From: Schizochytrium sp. TIO01
Taxonomy: Eukaryota > Sar > Bigyra > Thraustochytrida > Thraustochytriidae
Assembly: GCA_004764695.1 (NCBI GenBank)
Contig: SMSO01000014.1
Location: 323,148 to 387,147 of the forward strand
DNA: 64,000 nucleotides
Direction: 5' to 3'
The translations under genes and the position numbers were made by a program. A model generated the notes under the pieces. It was given only the letters and a program-made list of their open reading frames with translations, was not told where the DNA came from and ran no database searches. Below, piece after piece: positions 45,096-56,200 of the stretch. Each line of letters opens with the position of its first letter. Positions within the stretch are counted from its first letter, which is position 1.

Positions 45096-45121
45096 CATTT
45101 CATTTCATTTCATTTCATTTG
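45096..45121. repeat. CATTT pentanucleotide run
   Basis: Five CATTT units. Confidence 0.9.
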
Positions 45122-45251
45122 CTCCTTGGACATGCATCCTCAGCTCGAGGATCTGTCTTCGTTGGAGTCTTCTCTTCTTCGCCTCAGCAGGACGACGACC
45201 ACGACCACGAGGTGCTGCTTCCCTGTCCGGCGAGCGGCCGAGAGGATGGAC

Positions 45252-45281
45252 GAATGAATGAATCAATTGATTGATTGATTG
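45252..45281. repeat. GAAT / ATTG microsatellite with central palindrome
   Basis: GAAT units run into TTGA units around the self-complementary AATCAATTGATT, giving a short cruciform-capable arm pair. Confidence 0.8.
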
Positions 45282-45291
45282 ACAACATGCG

Positions 45292-45459
45292 CCGCCGCTC
45301 ACGCCGCTGACACGGCCGGTTCCTGTGTCCTTTTCGATACTTAATTGGTGTGGCCTTGCTGCCTACAAGTCGCACGCGGAAGAGCTCCACCACCACCACG
45401 ACGACGACGTCGACGTCGACGATGACGGCGGATTGGCCAAGATAGGGGACCAGCATTAA
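45292..45459 (+). other. Open patch resembling a C-terminal exon
   Basis: 55 codons ending at TAA 45457-45459, reading PVPVSFSILNWCGLAAYK, SHAEEL, then a His run, an Asp/Val run and GGLAKIGDQH. The charge pattern and ending look like a protein terminus. However, the CAC/GAC/GTCGAC runs are microsatellite-like, no ATG is in frame before a TGA, and no clear acceptor was found. Confidence 0.2.
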
Positions 45460-45948
45460 TCTAGCTTGATAATCAATCTATCAATCTGGGAGCGAATGCT
45501 TCTTCGAAGGCCTCACCGTCGCCGGTATCGTCGTCGAAACATGGGCGTTGTATAATTTGATTATTGGTTGTTGGACTCGCGTCGAACCTGAATTTGCCAT
45601 TTAGCTCCAGCTTCGAGCAGGTCATTGCTTGGCATCGCCTTCGACGGCCAGGTCCTTCTTGCTTGCTTGGCAAGCCTGTTGTTGCCTTTTTCCAAGTTGG
45701 TCAGGGATGTTGGATCTTGGCGGGTGCTTTTCATCGCGAAGAATGGAACTCGCTGCAGAAGACCTCCAAGATCCACGGCCAGGTCGGGGCCGGCCAGCAA
45801 ACGGCAAAGCGAGCGGTGTATTCGCAACGCGGTTTACAGAATCCATCTCTTGAAAGCTTCTCCTAAGCAACTTTAGTTTTTGCTCCACCTACAATATATT
45901 GAAAACAATCAGAAAAGGAACAAAACAGAGATTGCAAAATAAGCGATA

Positions 45949-46109
45949 CAAACAAACAAACAAATAAACAAATAAACAAATAAATAAACAAATAAATAAG
46001 AGAGATAAAAGAAAGAAAGAAAGAAAGAATAAATAAATAAATAAATAAATAAATAAGAGAAATAAATAAATAAATAAATAAATAAATAAATGAATAACTA
46101 AATAAATAG
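45949..46109. repeat. Long AAAC/AAAT array
   Basis: About 160 nt of AAAC, AAAT and GAAA units with small interruptions, the longest simple repeat in the window. A minus-strand open frame through it is an artefact of 4-nt periodicity. Confidence 0.9.
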
Positions 46110-47333
46110 CGCAAGCACGAAGTAACTCACCTCCTTCGACCTCTTCTTTCTATTATTCAGCTAGCTAGACAAAGAAAGCTCGAGGGAGAAAGCTCGCAAC
46201 CGCTGCGCCATCGACGCCAGGCGGGCACCCGAGCTGACAACACGCGGTCTGCACGCCACAACTTCGCTGCTCAGGTTTCCGCAACGTTTTGGTCTGCACG
46301 TTTTGGAGTCTCGCCTCGTTTGTCTCATCGTTCGTTCGTTCGTGCCGTGGTCAGTCAGCTCAAGGAGCACAAGAATTGCTTGCTTCACTTCTGCGCTCCT
46401 TTTGGGTGAAAGAACCCGAGGCCAGAGCAGCAGCAACCCGAAACTACAGAACAAGCAGCGCTCGGCTGGGCAAAAGACCTCGTCGGCGAGTGGTGTCTAC
46501 TGTCCCTGCGTGGCCCGTTTCTGGCTCGAGAGCTTGCGATTGGCAATCAATCGATCACTCAGAGCAACACAAGAGAGAAAAACGCGGAGCGGCACTTTGT
46601 TTTAGTGGGCTCATCAGAATTTAAGACTTCTACTGAAAACAATTGAATCAGAGGAAAGCAGAAAGAAAGAAAAAAGAAAAGCAAACAGGGCAAAGCAAGA
46701 AAACAAAAGAATCGGCAGAAGAGCAAAAGGAAAAGAGACGTCGAATTCACTCCACGAAATTAACAAACAGCAGGCAATTCCAACAATCGAAAGGCAAACT
46801 ATTGAGAGCTGGAAGGTGGAAGGGCTACACCACTACAACCAAGCGAGTGATTAGTTGCTTCCGTACCGTCTTCAGGTTCCCGACCTCAGAATTCTATATC
46901 CCACTTGCCCCGCACCACTGCAAATCAATTATAGCCGCCACAAGTGACTTATAGTTGCCTCGCTGTGGTTTATACGGCGCCGCACTTTGGCCTAGCCAAT
47001 TATTAGCATCACTGTCTAGGCGCTTTCGGCAAGTGAATTATTCCCCGCGCAAAGTAGAGTATAGAGGGCTAGAAGTAGACTAAAACGGCTATTGTTCACT
47101 TGTGGCTCGCCTGGTTGTTTGACTGTTGGCTGCTTTCCGCATCGGCGGGAGAGCTTGCTTTCTGTGCGTTATCGAAAGAAGAAGTGAGGATTAACGTGCT
47201 TTGAAGAAGCAGAGAAAGAGAGAACTCCCCCCCTCTTTATCCCTGGGACTGGGAAGGAGACTAACAACACGATTCGAAAGGAGCAAAGTTATGCCTAAAC
47301 TAACAACTGTCCTAGAGTTGGAAACAAACAATT

Positions 47334-47462
47334 GGAAAGAGAGAGAAAGTAAAAGTAAAAAGAGAAAGGGAAATAACAAAAAACAAACAAAACAAACAAA
47401 AACAAAAAAGAGAAAAAGAAAACAAATTTTTAAGAAGGAGAAAAGAGAAGAAGAATAATAAA
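47334..47462. repeat. Purine-rich A/G tract
   Basis: About 130 nt almost free of T, with GAAA, AAAC and AAAG units, ending about 130 nt before the hemerythrin E3 ATG. It probably lies in its promoter or 5' UTR. Confidence 0.75.
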
Positions 47463-47511
47463 GCAAATTGAGAAATCAATCAAATTGCAAAACAGCGATT
47501 TGATTGAATCA

Positions 47512-47541
47512 CAGCAGCAGCAGCAGCAGCAGCAGCAGCAA
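47512..47541 (+). repeat. (CAG)10 trinucleotide repeat
   Basis: Ten CAG units about 55 nt upstream of the first ATG of the hemerythrin E3. It lies out of frame with that CDS, so it is most likely 5' UTR rather than polyglutamine. Confidence 0.9.
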
Positions 47542-47594
47542 GCAAAGCAAGAACCATTGAGGTGCTTGGCGGCGCTAGCGAAGCGGCGTCCGCG

Positions 47595-49367
47595 ATGGGC
47601 AGGGGCTGCGGCGGTGGTTGCGGTTCCGGCGGCCTCGGCCGCACGCCCGTCGGCGGAGCTACCGGCGCTCAGGCCCGTGGTCCACACTCCCATCATCACC
47701 ACCATGGTGGCAGCATGGGCGACGGGGGCATGGGCGATAATAGCAAAAAGGATGGCTCAAAAGAGGCACGCAAGCAGCGCATGCTTCCGCACCTTGAGCT
47801 CATGGAAATTCACGACTGCCTCCGCAGGGAGGTGACTGAGTTGGCCGAGCGCGTAGAGCATCTCAGACTCTCCACTGCCAGGCGTGAAGAGTGGCCGGAG
47901 TCACTCGCAAAGCTGCTTCAGCAATTTGACTTCTTCTTCGTCGTGTATCACTCTCACTCCAAGGCCGAGGATGACGTCATTATCCCTGCACTTGTGCACA
48001 AAGGTCTCGCAGCTGAAGCCGAAGCAGAATTGCATGACGAACACGACGGTCAATCTCGTGCCTTCGAAGAGGTTAGAATTCTGCTGCTGCATCTGCGAGG
48101 ACAGGGCGTATCACAACTGGATAGTAGAAGACTTCATGAGCTTCAAAAATTGGTGGACCATCTCGCAGACTTGGTGGACCGCATTAAGGCCTCGGTCATG
48201 CTGCACTTTCGAAAGGAAGAAGAAGAACTCTTCCCTTTGCTTAATCAGTCATTCGGGGATCTTGAGCTGCTCACGCTGGCAGGGCACATTTTGGGAAGCA
48301 GGTCCAGTGACCAGGTGAATAAATACATGCAGATGATCATCAGGGACCTGCCATCGGAAGACAAACATAGAGCGATTGAGAGCATCAAGGCGGCAGCGGA
48401 AGGAACAAGGTTCTCGTCGTGGCTGGAGCAGGCACAGCTCAGGAACGTCCTGCCGATAGACATGTCAGCATGCCGAAACCTCACGGTCAGAGACAACCCA
48501 GCTGCAGTACCATCCTTGCACACACCATGTCATGACCCCAAGTGCTGCCCATCAGAACTCGTACAGCAGCAGGACCAGCAACGCGTTTTTGGCTGTAAAC
48601 ACTACCGCCGTAGCTGCAAACTTGTCATGCCATGCTGCAACAGACTCTTTACATGCCGTCTTTGCCACGACGAGGCTATCACCGAAGAGTCGATTCGTCG
48701 CGGACACAATTTCCAGTGGCACCAGGCCAACCGCTACGAAATCAAACAAATGTGGTGCATGCATTGCTCCACGCTGCAGCCTGCTGCAGCCAATTGCGCC
48801 GTGTGCAGTGCGTCCATGTCGCGCTACTGCTGTAATATTTGCAACCTTTACGATGACGCCCCCCTTCGTGATATTTACCATTGTCCTTACTGTAATGTTT
48901 GCCGCCTTGGCAAGGGCCTCGGTGAGGATCTCGTGCATTGCATGAAGTGCAATGCTTGCATTTCCACCCGCCTAAAAAACCATGTCTGCCGAGAGCGCAC
49001 TCTTGAAGATGACTGCTCTATCTGCCAGACAAGTCTTTTTGACGCCACAGAGCCTCTGCAGCTCCTCAAATGTGGTCATTTTATGCACAGGAAATGCTAC
49101 CACGATTATGTTAAGACTAATATTCGCTGTCCCACTTGCCGCAAATGCGTGCGAGATATGAGCATGGTCTGGGCAAAATACGACAGCTTTTGGGACCAGG
49201 TGCGCAACAATCCAAATGCTCACCGTTCTGCACCCATTTTTTTGCGTTGCCTTGAATGTGGCGCTCAATGCCAGACCACCAGGGCTTCAACAGATTCATC
49301 TCTAGTGAATTTACCCGATAAGTGCCTTCAATGTGGCTCGTACAATACTGACTGTAGCTTTGTGTGA
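47595..49367 (+). CDS. Hemerythrin / CHY zinc-finger / RING E3 ubiquitin ligase (BRUTUS/HRZ-like)
   Basis: 590 aa from the first ATG; a longer GTG-initiated frame is not used. Proteins with hemerythrin plus CHY-CTCHY-RING (plant BRUTUS/HRZ) are iron-binding ubiquitin ligases that restrain iron uptake; RCHY1/PIRH2 has only the zinc part. The N-terminus is Gly-rich with a HSHHHHH run. A single hemerythrin domain (about 70-275) has ligand motifs HSHSKAED, LHDEHD and LHFRKEEE. A CHY zinc finger starts near 332 (FGCKHYRRSCKLVMPCC), followed by CTCHY cysteines (CMHCS, CAVC, CPYCNVC), RING-H2 at about 473-512 (CSICQTS, CGHFMHRKCY, CPTC) and a C-terminal zinc ribbon (about 552-585; CLECG, CLQCG). Plant homologues carry up to three hemerythrin domains; this has one. 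An iron- or oxygen-sensing role is inferred. Confidence 0.9.
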   Translation: MGRGCGGGCGSGGLGRTPVGGATGAQARGPHSHHHHHGGSMGDGGMGDNSKKDGSKEARKQRMLPHLELMEIHDCLRREVTELAERVEHLRLSTARREEWPESLAKLLQQFDFFFVVYHSHSKAEDDVIIPALVHKGLAAEAEAELHDEHDGQSRAFEEVRILLLHLRGQGVSQLDSRRLHELQKLVDHLADLVDRIKASVMLHFRKEEEELFPLLNQSFGDLELLTLAGHILGSRSSDQVNKYMQMIIRDLPSEDKHRAIESIKAAAEGTRFSSWLEQAQLRNVLPIDMSACRNLTVRDNPAAVPSLHTPCHDPKCCPSELVQQQDQQRVFGCKHYRRSCKLVMPCCNRLFTCRLCHDEAITEESIRRGHNFQWHQANRYEIKQMWCMHCSTLQPAAANCAVCSASMSRYCCNICNLYDDAPLRDIYHCPYCNVCRLGKGLGEDLVHCMKCNACISTRLKNHVCRERTLEDDCSICQTSLFDATEPLQLLKCGHFMHRKCYHDYVKTNIRCPTCRKCVRDMSMVWAKYDSFWDQVRNNPNAHRSAPIFLRCLECGAQCQTTRASTDSSLVNLPDKCLQCGSYNTDCSFV

Positions 49368-50246
49368 ATCAAATCCATATCTTCGATTTTATGCAATTTA
49401 TTGCCTCTTCATTTATTTTAAAATTTCAAAACAACCATAAAACTAGCATTCGTAACTCGCCTCTCTAATGTGCGAACAAGACTTTAATTCGTTCGTGCTT
49501 GGGTCTCTTCACTATAGTGCAAGATTTTTCTATCATTTTGCAAGAATCAAACAGTTGTAGTGGACGAGATCATGGTCAAAAAATATGAATTAATAAGAAA
49601 AGAATTTTTTAAAAATCACCCAGACCAAGATCAAAAATATCTTCGTGAAGACCTAGGTCTAAACATGCCTAAATATACATGTTATGATTATTTATTTATT
49701 TTCAAATTCTTTTCTCTCCAAATAACGAACTTGAAAAACATTCTCTTTATCCAACATAAAATAAAACGCTTCTTTCAATATATATTTTTTCCACTGTTGC
49801 TGTGAAGAACTAAAGTCTCACACTGAGCCTTGCAGAAAGGTAGATTTTTTCTTAATATTTTATTCTAAAGATGTATGTAAATAAAAATCAGTTGCTGAAA
49901 ATAATACAATTTTTAATTACTAGATTACACACCAGGCTACATAACTATGATGAGATCGAATCCGAGTTATATGCTCAGCACCATTCATATTCTGTCAAGC
50001 CAACCCTTTTAAGTTAGTTTTACTCGTTTCAAATTCGTGAGGAATAGACTCAGACTGAATTTCTCAGATGCTGACAGTGAATTTTTTTTTAAAATCAAAG
50101 TAATTAGTTAGCAGTAATAAAACAACTGTGAAGTTTTCAGGTCGTAGTTACACGACGCAATTATTGCAAGCCAGGTATTCTTTGTGCTCTCAATATTATT
50201 AGATTTATAAACAAACAAAAAATAAAGTGTTCAACTAGGTACTACA
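49368..50246. other. Convergent 3' intergenic region
   Basis: 879 nt, strongly AT-rich. An 80-codon frame near 49572-49805 (Met at 49572, MVKKYELIRKEFF) starts protein-like but turns into AT-driven Phe/Ile/Leu codons. It is not considered a gene. Confidence 0.5.
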
Positions 50247-53200
50247 CTAAGATTGTGCTTCTTCCTGTGTACGAATCAATAAAGCTACAATTGCAGCTTT
50301 TTCGTCCTTGATTTGCTCCACAGTTTGACGAAGTAAAGCGAGTTCCCCTGACTCCACACCTTCCAGTTGAGGGGGTATTTGTTTTCCTTTGTGAAAATAT
50401 TCTAGGGAAGTACTGCTTTCATGAAGTTGCCTCTCGAGCTCCACGATGCGCAGCTGTTGCGTTTCAACGACCATTCGAGCAGCTTTCAAGCTTTCCATTT
50501 CTTGAGATTGCTCTGCAATCTGAAGCTCGAGCGCCTTTGCAATCACCTCATCGTCAGAGTCTCTCTTATTCACTGATATTGATGCTTGGTTGGACATAGT
50601 GTGCTCCATTGCTAGACTTTCTTTATGCGTCTCCAGAACTCGCAACTTCTCCGAGAGCTCCGTACTGAAAGCAAGGGCTTTACCATGTTCTCCTTTCAAC
50701 CTGTCTAATTCTTCTTCACTCTCCGCAATCCGTTTCCTGAGTTGCTCGACCTCTCGCTGGTCCTCCTCTCTACAAAACTTTTCTTCGTATCCACCCGCTT
50801 TGAATTCAACCAACCTCACCTGCTCCGCTTCCACTTTTAGGTCTTCATCGTGCTCCAAACGACCCAGTTCGCGGGATCGCTTTGCATGCTCCGCCCTCTC
50901 TCCACGCAGCTTCTCCACCATCTCCTGCAGCTCCACGACTTGTCTTCTCAGCCTTTCCTCGCTCCCTTTGCCGCCACCACTCGCCTCCTGTTCTTCTTCA
51001 TCGTCTCCATCTCCATCACGCCCTCGCTCCGCAGACTCTGCCCTCTCACCATCGTCGCAGACACCATCGTGCCTGACTTCCCCCACAGGTCCCGTGTGAC
51101 CACGCTCCTGTAACTGTGGGTGCACACCCATGTTTGCACGGGCGCTGCCGCCGCCGCCGCTTCGTTTTGGAGGGCCGCCGCCGCCTTGAACTTCCGGGAG
51201 CTCTTCCAAGCAGACGCCATGCTCGTGCTCGCACGTGCCAGCTTTGGGGCAGAGGCGGCCTGGGGTCGTTCCCTGGGCTGCTCGAGCTGCACATGTCGCT
51301 CGCCCTCCTTGGCGGTCAGCTCTGCGTCGACCTGTGGTTGGAGATTGGGGTGGCGAGGGTGGAGAAGTGGCCACGTCGCGGCGTCTTTGTGACGTCTGCG
51401 TGGACGCCGTGGCGCAGCTCGGCGTCTTCTGCTTCACGCGGTTGCTTCTGGAGACACTCTTGGGGCTTTTCGGCGGGTCTTCGGATGCTGCGGCGGCGGT
51501 TTCACGCTCGCGGAACTTGGACAGCTCTTCGAGCAAGGTAGAATTAGCACGCTCCTGGGCGCGGAGTTGGGCGCTGAGCACCTGGATCTCTCCAGAACTC
51601 ACGCGGGTGTCTTCGAGTTTGGTCTGCTGCAGTTCTACGAAAGCAGTGCGCTTGCGAAGAGCTGCCTCGCCCTTTTGCAGACCACGTGCGCGCTCCTGGA
51701 GCTCGTTGCGAGCGGCCTCGAGCTGCAGCGACTTTTCCTGCAAAACCACCTCTTGGGCATGGTTCTTTTCCCATGCCGCTTCAAGGCGATCAGCATTGGC
51801 TTCCATCTCCAGGAGCGCTGTGGCCCACTGCTCGCGCTCCGATTCGAGCTCCTTCACTCGTGCCTGCGCTGACTGAAGCGCCCCTTGCGACTTGAGGAGA
51901 GCTGCCTCGTGCTCTCGCTTCTCTTGCTCGGTGTGGCACTCTGCAGCCTTGAAGGCTTCGCTTACTGCAGCATATGCTGTTTGCACAGCTTCGAGCTCCT
52001 TTGACCGCGCCTCCAAGTAGACAGCGCGCTGTACCAAGTCCGCATGCGCAACCTTGAGCGAGAGTAACCTGCGGCGACTCACACGCAGCCCCAAGCACTG
52101 TACTAAAAGCACCTTGCATGCGATTTCGAGCTGTTTTCGCTCGTGCTCAGATGTCTGGTACTTAACAGCAATACTAACCAAACTTTTTGTCATCGTTTGA
52201 GAAGCCACACGAAGGTGTGCGAATTGTGGCTTGAGTTCCTCAAGCTGTGAGACCATGGCTTGGGCAGTTCTATGCTCATGCTGCAAAGCATTATAGGAGG
52301 CTCGAAGCTCTAGCATCTTGCATGAAAGAAGATGGATACCTTCACGAAGCTGAGTACTATTTGTCTCAGCATGGCATTTGCTCTCTGAAAGCTGATCCGA
52401 CAGCGCCTGTAGGGCTTCTATGCGTTTCTGCAAGTCGTTATTTTCTTCAGTAAGGGTCGAAAGTTTCCGTGACGCTTGTGTGAGTTCTTTATTTTGCCGT
52501 GAAAGGGACTGCATCTCAAGGCGAATTTCGCGAAGACATCCGCGTATTTGATCATTCTGTGCACGCAAAGATCCAATATCTGTTTCGAGAGTGCCATTTT
52601 GCTCCTGCAAGCTGTTCACTTGGTCCTCGAATTTCTTACATACATTTTGGGAATGGATCAGTCGGGCTTCTAGTTGTTGCTCTGAAGCTATGTGCGTCTG
52701 CAGCTCCTCACGTGCTTCCCTTAAGTAGCTTTCGAACTGGTTCTGCGATTGCACGCTTGCTTCCAAGTCCTGCTGAAGTTCATTGATACGTTCTAATCGA
52801 GCGATGGCAAGTTCGTTCTGCCGATGGGCATCACGTAGCGCTCTTTCAAGATTACCTTCAAGCTCGCCCACCCGAAGCTGAGCTCTACATAATTCGCTCT
52901 CCAAACGGCGCTCAGAGATTCTAATTTCCTCGAGTTGAGAATCTGCAGCTCTGTGTGCCACAATTTTAGCTTCCTGTCTTTTGCAAGTTGCTTTCGATTT
53001 CTCTAGGTCAAGCTGAATCGCATGTAAATCATCCGTTTTCTTTGACAACTGTTGTCGAAGGAGATCAAAGTCGTGCATTGCTGATTGTTCTCGCAGCATG
53101 GCTTCCGCCAAGGAAGTCTTGTGCTGTACATTCTCAGTTTCACACCGTTTTTCTAGATCTCGGATACGCCCCTCCTGCATTGTTATCACCTCACTGAGTT

Positions 53201-56200
53201 CCTGGATTTTCAGTTCTTGTTCGCTGATAGTTTTTAAACGTTCCTTTCCTTGCTTACGAGACTCTTGAAGCATCTCTATCACAGCTTGAACTTCGCCTCG
53301 TGTGTTTTCTAAGCCACTTTGATGCTCTTGAACTTCTTCCTGTAAAGTTCCAATCAATTTGGATTGCTCCGTCTTCTCAAACTCTAGTTTCTGAAACTGC
53401 TTTCGGTTAACAACCACTGTTGCTTGTAGACGTGTGATTTGATCCTTTTTATGTTGGATTTCTCCTTCCAGCTTTCCCTGGTAATCGCGAGCGCGATTTA
53501 GCTGTTTTTCAAATTCATCCCGCGAAATGATCGTTCTTTCAAGGTCTTTGATTAGCTCTTTGTGCTGCTTAGCAAGATTCTTGTATTTTGTCTCGAGGAG
53601 TCCACGTTTAGATGCAAGCTCAGAGCATTGTGCTTCAGCATTATTTTTTGCTTCCAATGTATTGACAAGCATGGCATGAGTAGTTGCACACTCCTGGCAA
53701 GGCGACTCACAAGGTGCTTCTGCTGATTGGAAAGACCTTGTCTCCTCAATTTCATCCAGCTCGTCCCGAAGCGCTCCATTCTGTGCATTAAGTGAAGCTG
53801 CTGCTGCAATAGCAAAGATAGACCGTATACGTTCATGCTGAAGCTGTGACACATACGAGTTTCGAACGCGGCACACACGATCTAGCATATCTTGCGTTTG
53901 TCTTAGACCCTGATAGCAAAGAACTCCTGCCTTGGCAATATTCGCGTAAAAATCTAGTTGTTTACAAAGTAAATGTCTTTCGTGCATCCAAAATTGTATC
54001 GCTCGAATAAGAGTACATGTTTTTCTTTTAGCTGATACCTTTGCCGCTGCTGTTTTCGCGCACAAGACCCCTTGACGTCGAGTAAAGGCAACTAGGGAAT
54101 TCTCTTTTAATTTTTCTTGCTCAACATTGAAAATATGCATTCGAGTAGTGCATTCAAGAAGGTTTTTTCGAGCACCTCGTAATGAAACATTTTCTCTACG
54201 GAGGACACAATACGTTTCCTCTATATCTCGAAGCTTGTTTGTAGCTACCTCCAGTTCGCGAGATTTTGTCTCCATATCCTCCTCTAGCATAGAACTCCGC
54301 GATTGCAAACTCACAATCAGACTGCTTTGTGCCTCATTTTCTTTCGTAAGTGCAGCTACACGAATTTCGAGCTGATGATTCTGCACTCTCCAATGTTCAC
54401 ACATATTCTTATTTTCGACTAACTCCTCATGCAACTCGGTTCGTGAACGCTGAAGCTCCTTGTTTTTATGTTCAAGACCAGCCAAGATGGATTCAAGTCT
54501 TGCTAGCTGAGACTGTGCCTCATCATATTTGGACTGGTTCACAGATACAGAGTCTTGTAGATTTGTGTGCTGCACCTTTAAAAGAGTGTGACTTTCTTCC
54601 AAATGCAAAAGTTCTGCTTCTGATTGAGCCTTCTCAGCTTGAAGAATTTCAAAATCAGCTTTCGAGGTACGTAAACTATCAGCGAGTTGGCCCCGTCCTT
54701 TGACAACTTCGTCATAGTCATCTTGTAGGTTTGAAAAACTGACTTCCATAGCTTGATGATCATTCTGTAGTAAATCTAGCGAAGCTTTGGTCTGTGTGAG
54801 ATTACTTTGCACTTCAGTCTTTTCAACTTCTAATCGCTGTAGCTCTTTTTGTATGCTTTCTGATTTGTCACGCAAGTGCTCTATGGTAGTCTCAAGCTGA
54901 CAAGTGAGTTTTTTCATTTCCCGTTGGGCTTTTTCCTGCGCAGTAATGTGTCGTAAACTCTCCTCGAGCTTTAGCTTCAAGGTGGAGCATTCACACGGCG
55001 CTTGAACTGGTCCTGGAACTTCTACTGTTGATGTTGCCTGATCACACACTCGTGGACTCTGTGTCTGTGTCTGCATATTCGAATGGCACAAGCTTTTGAT
55101 GTCGTCCTGAGATTTTAACACCTCAGTCATGACTGAACGATACTGTAGTGGCCACAGAAGATCTTGAGTCCGCCGGAGTTTGCTCTGATACAATTCAATC
55201 TTATCACGTAATATTTTCGTATTTTCTAAATCCTTCGAAATGCCCAACTTATAATTTTGTTCCTTTGCAGACGCTTCAGCAAGAGATTGTAAAAGTTCTT
55301 GCTTGCTCTTAGAACAAGTCTCTAGTTCTGATCTCAGCAAATCAATCTGACTTTGCGATTCAAGTTCGCTTTGCGCGTATATTGCGCCTCGCTTCACTAC
55401 TTCTGCACGTGCTTTATTGAGTTCCAGTTGAGCTCTATCGCTCATTTCAGCCTTTTGCCGCAGGTCATTCATGAGGCTCTTTGCATTGGACTCTTTCTCC
55501 AAAAATACGTGCTCACGTTGAAGGGCCTCGACGTGCGCTTCTGCCAGGCTTTTATCAAGCTTACTTTGTAGAACTTGTATCTGGACTTCCCATTCCCCTT
55601 TCTCGCGTAAATGAACCTGTAAATCTCGTGTGATCTTGTCTTGTGCTTCATCGAGGTCTTCTTTGAGTTGACGACAAGCCTTCTCCTCTTGTGTTAATTT
55701 TAACTTGAACATCTCCACGTTAGATTGAAGTTCTTCAGTATAAGAGTGATCTTTCTCCTGAGCGCTTTTTAGCTCGCAAAGCTCAACATTTTGCGCATGA
55801 AGCTGAATACTCATGGCTTGTGTCTCCTCACGCATACTTGATATTTTTTCACACAGTTCAGTGTTTCTGTTTTCAAGATCAGCAACCGAAAGCGCCAATT
55901 GACTCGCATCTTCTTCAGCAGAGTTGGCTCGCCCCCGAGCCTCTCGGATTTCAGACGATTGTGCTGCAATAGTGTCTTGTGCGGCTTCGAGAATTTTATT
56001 GAGCCGACGAACTTCGCTTTGTGCGGTAATTACTTTCCTGGTGTCATGCTCATATTTTTCCTGGAGCACTTCGAGATCCTCTTTAGCATGCTTGCACTCT
56101 TTGTCAGCGTATTCTGCGCGTGTTTCAGCCTCCTGTTGGGCGCACCGAGCTCTATGAAGCTTTTCTTCAAGCAGCTTAACATCACCTCTATACGATGCTA

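Larger units (their letters stand above)
36978..47594. other. 10.6-kb gene-poor tract with microsatellites, GC-rich open patches and splice-site-like sequences
   Basis: No long ATG-initiated frame with a known domain occurs. GC-rich patches, where several frames are open on both strands, alternate with tetranucleotide arrays. Consensus donor-like sequences occur on + (GTAAGT at 41784 and 43295, the latter preceded by CAG) and on - (AG|GTAAGT at 38280-38285 and 42464-42469, G|GTAAGT at 43782-43787, AG|GTGAGT at 46125-46130). This contrasts with the intronless neighbours. It could be one or more intron-rich genes, non-coding RNAs, or decayed sequence. I could not assemble a convincing exon chain. 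Confidence 0.5.

Noticed and set aside
45863-46114. Leu/Phe/Tyr-rich 'membrane protein' frame on -
   Set aside because: It is produced entirely by the AAAC/AAAT microsatellite.
47485-47835. Polyglutamine-containing frame through the CAG repeat overlapping the hemerythrin E3 start
   Set aside because: No ATG precedes it in frame, and it is out of frame with the well-supported CDS. The downstream translation is the antiphase of conserved hemerythrin codons.
49560-49805. Small AT-rich frame after the hemerythrin E3
   Set aside because: The start is non-ATG (internal Met only), composition becomes AT-driven hydrophobic, and it lies in a convergent 3' spacer.
50590-51876. Several + strand frames of 100-200 codons opposite the coiled-coil gene
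   Set aside because: They are Ser/Leu-rich antisense shadows of coiled-coil codons in a GC-rich region, with no domains.
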